This document shows positions 49,201 to 50,063 of a stretch of 50,063 nucleotides of DNA, piece after piece. A program made the translations under genes and the position numbers. The first letter of the stretch is position 1. Each line of letters begins with the position of its first letter. This DNA is from Bacteroidaceae bacterium (GTDB lineage: Bacteria > Bacteroidota > Bacteroidia > Bacteroidales > Bacteroidaceae): assembly GCA_017381475.1 (NCBI GenBank), contig JAFOCD010000175.1, positions 1-50,063 of the forward strand. The letters run 5' to 3'. The notes under the pieces were generated by a model, which was not told the DNA's origin, ran no database searches, and saw only the letters and a list, made by a program, of their open reading frames with translations.

Positions 49201-49719
49201 CACCAGCTCTCATGGTCAAACACATTCACATACAAGGACTTCTCACTCTATTTCCTCATCAACGGACGCATTGGAGGTAAAGTTGTCTCACTCACCGAGT
49301 GCTACCTTGACCAGTTCGGTGTTTCGGAGCGTACCGGCGCAGCCCGTCTGAACGCGGAGGAGAATGGTATCTACACCGAGGACGGACGCCTTGGCATGTA
49401 CCTTAACGAGGGCCGCGACCTTGTTGCAGTCCAGGACTACTATGAGTTCATCGGTTCAAGCTATGTGGGAGACTACATCTACGATGCAACAAACTTCCGT
49501 TTGCGCGAACTTTCATTCGGTTACACATTCCGCAATCTCTTTGGCAGCAACAAGAACCTGAGTCTGTCACTTGTTTGCCGCAACCTCTTCTTCCTCTACA
49601 AGGAAGCACCGGTTGACCCCGACATCTCATTGTCAACAGCAAACGGCCTTGGCGGTATCGATGTGTTCAACCACCCATCGGCACGCACATACGGTTTGAA
49701 CATCAAGTTGAACCTTTGA
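46213..49719 (+). CDS. SusC/RagA-family TonB-linked outer-membrane receptor
   Basis: A 1168-residue outer-membrane transporter that, with its SusD lipoprotein, takes up glycans or peptides using TonB energy. ATG 46213 (MKLLKTVGRSLF) gives a proper signal peptide. An in-frame ATG at 46177 would add 12 residues and lies inside the leader hairpins. After the signal peptide comes a carboxypeptidase-regulatory-like domain (GTVKGNVVDEFGEPMFGA, about 35-110), then the SusC signature ALDEVVVTA. The plug has VLRGNKSIMGDNAPLIVVDGVPM and LKGANAAALYGSRAANGVV. There is no N-terminal secretin/STN domain, so it is not an anti-sigma signalling receptor. The barrel runs to a final aromatic-poor strand ending KLNL. 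SusD starts 45 nt later. Confidence 0.94.
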   Translation: MKLLKTVGRSLFAATFLGMALTFVPTEGWAKAATMQQKDGTVKGNVVDEFGEPMFGAVAFVVGTSNSCPLDFDGNFELHNVQKGATIRVVLMGYQCDDQVWKGGTMKFIMKEESTALDEVVVTAMGIMRKEKSLTYATQLIKADELLKAPDANIANSLEGKISGITITPSAGGAGGASKIVLRGNKSIMGDNAPLIVVDGVPMTNSIRGQVGDVAQLTSGSSAEGGDVLSMINPDDIESMNVLKGANAAALYGSRAANGVVMITTKKGKEGKMEITFSSNTSFETPLTTPRFQNSYGGYSAANGGSLTYTSWGDRLSGEGKHIYTYAGDKQYFEDGTMLQAHLRNYAINDLSDFYSTGINTTNSISVSGGTEKVQTYASYSNTQSIGMISSNQYDRNTFSFRQTYKLWDRLTINASASYNQAKTQNRVGGGTIGNPIYHLYTAPRDVDMEYYKENYSAQGKWWSSGNAQGEGEQTYYEDMGDGWLFENRGHVLLEGPMQQFAIQSPRINNPYWLMKKNTGESNEDRFSASFSGTLEIIEGLNLQARVSLDHTRYQGEGGRYATTWYDTEMYRYGTYYLDNSRTNEIYVDYMLSYNKEFAKDWSVSATAGYVGHTIKGNSSNTYIGAATDYVSNGSYIFGIPTSINMFEPSYGGAGVTSKGISSNWDQAALATAQIGWKDVLFVDASYRQDWYRPFRQFQYKYGISDNYGYFGVGANAILSDIIKMPEWFTYAKYRLSYSEVGNSIPNTYYAGGRNNQVLGTAMGSSRNEFLTPPVPEKTKSFETGLEMQFLDDCLNFDVTYYNSAMHNSYLEIAGTNGKAQPVNSGVIRNQGIEMTVGYDWAITSDLRWKTNVNYSFNHNEIEATSVDKYGNHKDMGTSFANGKIQLLYRKGGSYGDIYITDFTRYRSDVYKYTTTEIEIIDRIPTEVQVTKYSKTPVTDANGNVISELVNKAGDMYLTSGKPTLGGYVDVTDGGKLKTFDKNKKFQTFAGNVNSNHQLSWSNTFTYKDFSLYFLINGRIGGKVVSLTECYLDQFGVSERTGAARLNAEENGIYTEDGRLGMYLNEGRDLVAVQDYYEFIGSSYVGDYIYDATNFRLRELSFGYTFRNLFGSNKNLSLSLVCRNLFFLYKEAPVDPDISLSTANGLGGIDVFNHPSARTYGLNIKLNL

Positions 49720-49764
49720 TAGAACTGCAAACAAACAGTAAAAAACAGATTAAATATAAATATT

Positions 49765-50063
49765 ATGAAAAAGAGACATATAATACTTGCCGGCGCACTA
49801 ATGTTCGCCACAGCAGGAATGCAGTCTTGTCTTGACTTTGACGACCCGGGTTCTGAGGTAAACAAGAATATCTTCGAAACGGAATCCACTCACCATGTGG
49901 GTAATGTCGACAGCATTCCATACATGAACGAGCCCACACAAGAGGGTGTTGCGGCAGCAATTGACACATTGCAGAACAAATACCGTTATTTTGGCCAGTG
50001 CCTCAGCGGCATCTACATGATGCGCGGTGGTAAAGAGGGACAGTTGCCGGGCGACCACGCCTA
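49765..50063 (+). CDS. SusD/RagB-family lipoprotein, partial (5' end)
   Basis: The first 99 codons of a SusD-type surface lipoprotein, the binding partner and lid of the SusC channel just upstream. The N-terminus has a lipoprotein signal with lipobox ending in SC (AGMQSCLDFDDPG). The next residues, including a segment DTLQNKYRYFGQCLSGIY, suit the first TPR-like helices of SusD. Most of the gene lies beyond the right edge, so the ligand-binding part cannot be judged. Enzymes or regulators of this locus may follow outside the window. Confidence 0.85.
   Translation, partial: MKKRHIILAGALMFATAGMQSCLDFDDPGSEVNKNIFETESTHHVGNVDSIPYMNEPTQEGVAAAIDTLQNKYRYFGQCLSGIYMMRGGKEGQLPGDHA

Noticed and set aside
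46213..49719. SusC as an anti-sigma-signalling receptor
   Set aside because: There is no N-terminal secretin/STN domain, and no sigma or anti-sigma pair is in view.

Overview
The window reads as chromosome of a Bacteroidales bacterium, probably a gut or oral Bacteroides/Prevotella-type organism. Four things support this. There is a type IX secretion protein SprA. A SusC/SusD pair lies at the right edge. Fermentative and anaerobic genes are present (pta-ackA, a 2-oxoacid:ferredoxin oxidoreductase). Many genes carry the Bacteroidetes promoter pattern TTTG-N19-21-TAnnTTTG rather than -35/-10 boxes. The genus cannot be fixed from this sequence. No transposase, integrase, phage gene or CRISPR array is visible, so the window looks like core chromosome with carbohydrate-use genes at both ends.

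Layout. 1-5023: a large GH2 beta-galactosidase with an N-terminal lectin-like region (minus strand, cut by the window edge) diverges from a GH29 alpha-L-fucosidase, which runs into cutC and xpt. A 14-bp perfect inverted repeat brackets the fucosidase promoter. 5094-9550: a secreted transglutaminase-like protein and a half-size ABC exporter. 9653-18121: ruvA, the giant sprA and a YkuD-fold protein. 18122-18541: a gene-poor stretch with tRNA-Arg(CCT), its terminator and what looks like a collapsed inverted copy of that tRNA locus. 18542-20536: a TPR protein, an AraC-type regulator and an AlkD-like protein. 20729-24604: a Fur-family regulator with altered metal residues, purA, a membrane zinc peptidase and hisS. 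24829-27076: pta-ackA behind a textbook promoter.

27152-34360: a membrane-anchored unknown, cca, a TolC-family protein, the minus-strand group glycosyltransferase-radC-DUF59-lpxH, and efp. 34361-34899: a 539-bp intergenic region packed with repeats whose hairpin stems change sequence but keep pairing. 34900-42932: a tripartite RND efflux operon and an outer-membrane beta-barrel protein. 43082-45944: korA-korB. 46213-end: SusC and the first third or less of SusD, behind a structured leader.

How it works together. The ends of the window handle glycan capture and trimming. The centre is housekeeping: purine salvage and synthesis, tRNA maturation and charging, recombination, EF-P. Energy genes turn acetyl-CoA into acetate plus ATP and interconvert 2-oxoglutarate and succinyl-CoA with ferredoxin. 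The envelope is served by SprA, LpxH, the YkuD-fold protein, TolC proteins and the RND pump. I see no clearly new enzymatic system. The most unusual signals are non-coding: the covarying repeats at 34400-34756, the inverted tRNA relic at 18181-18335, and long perfect stems at every convergent gene junction.
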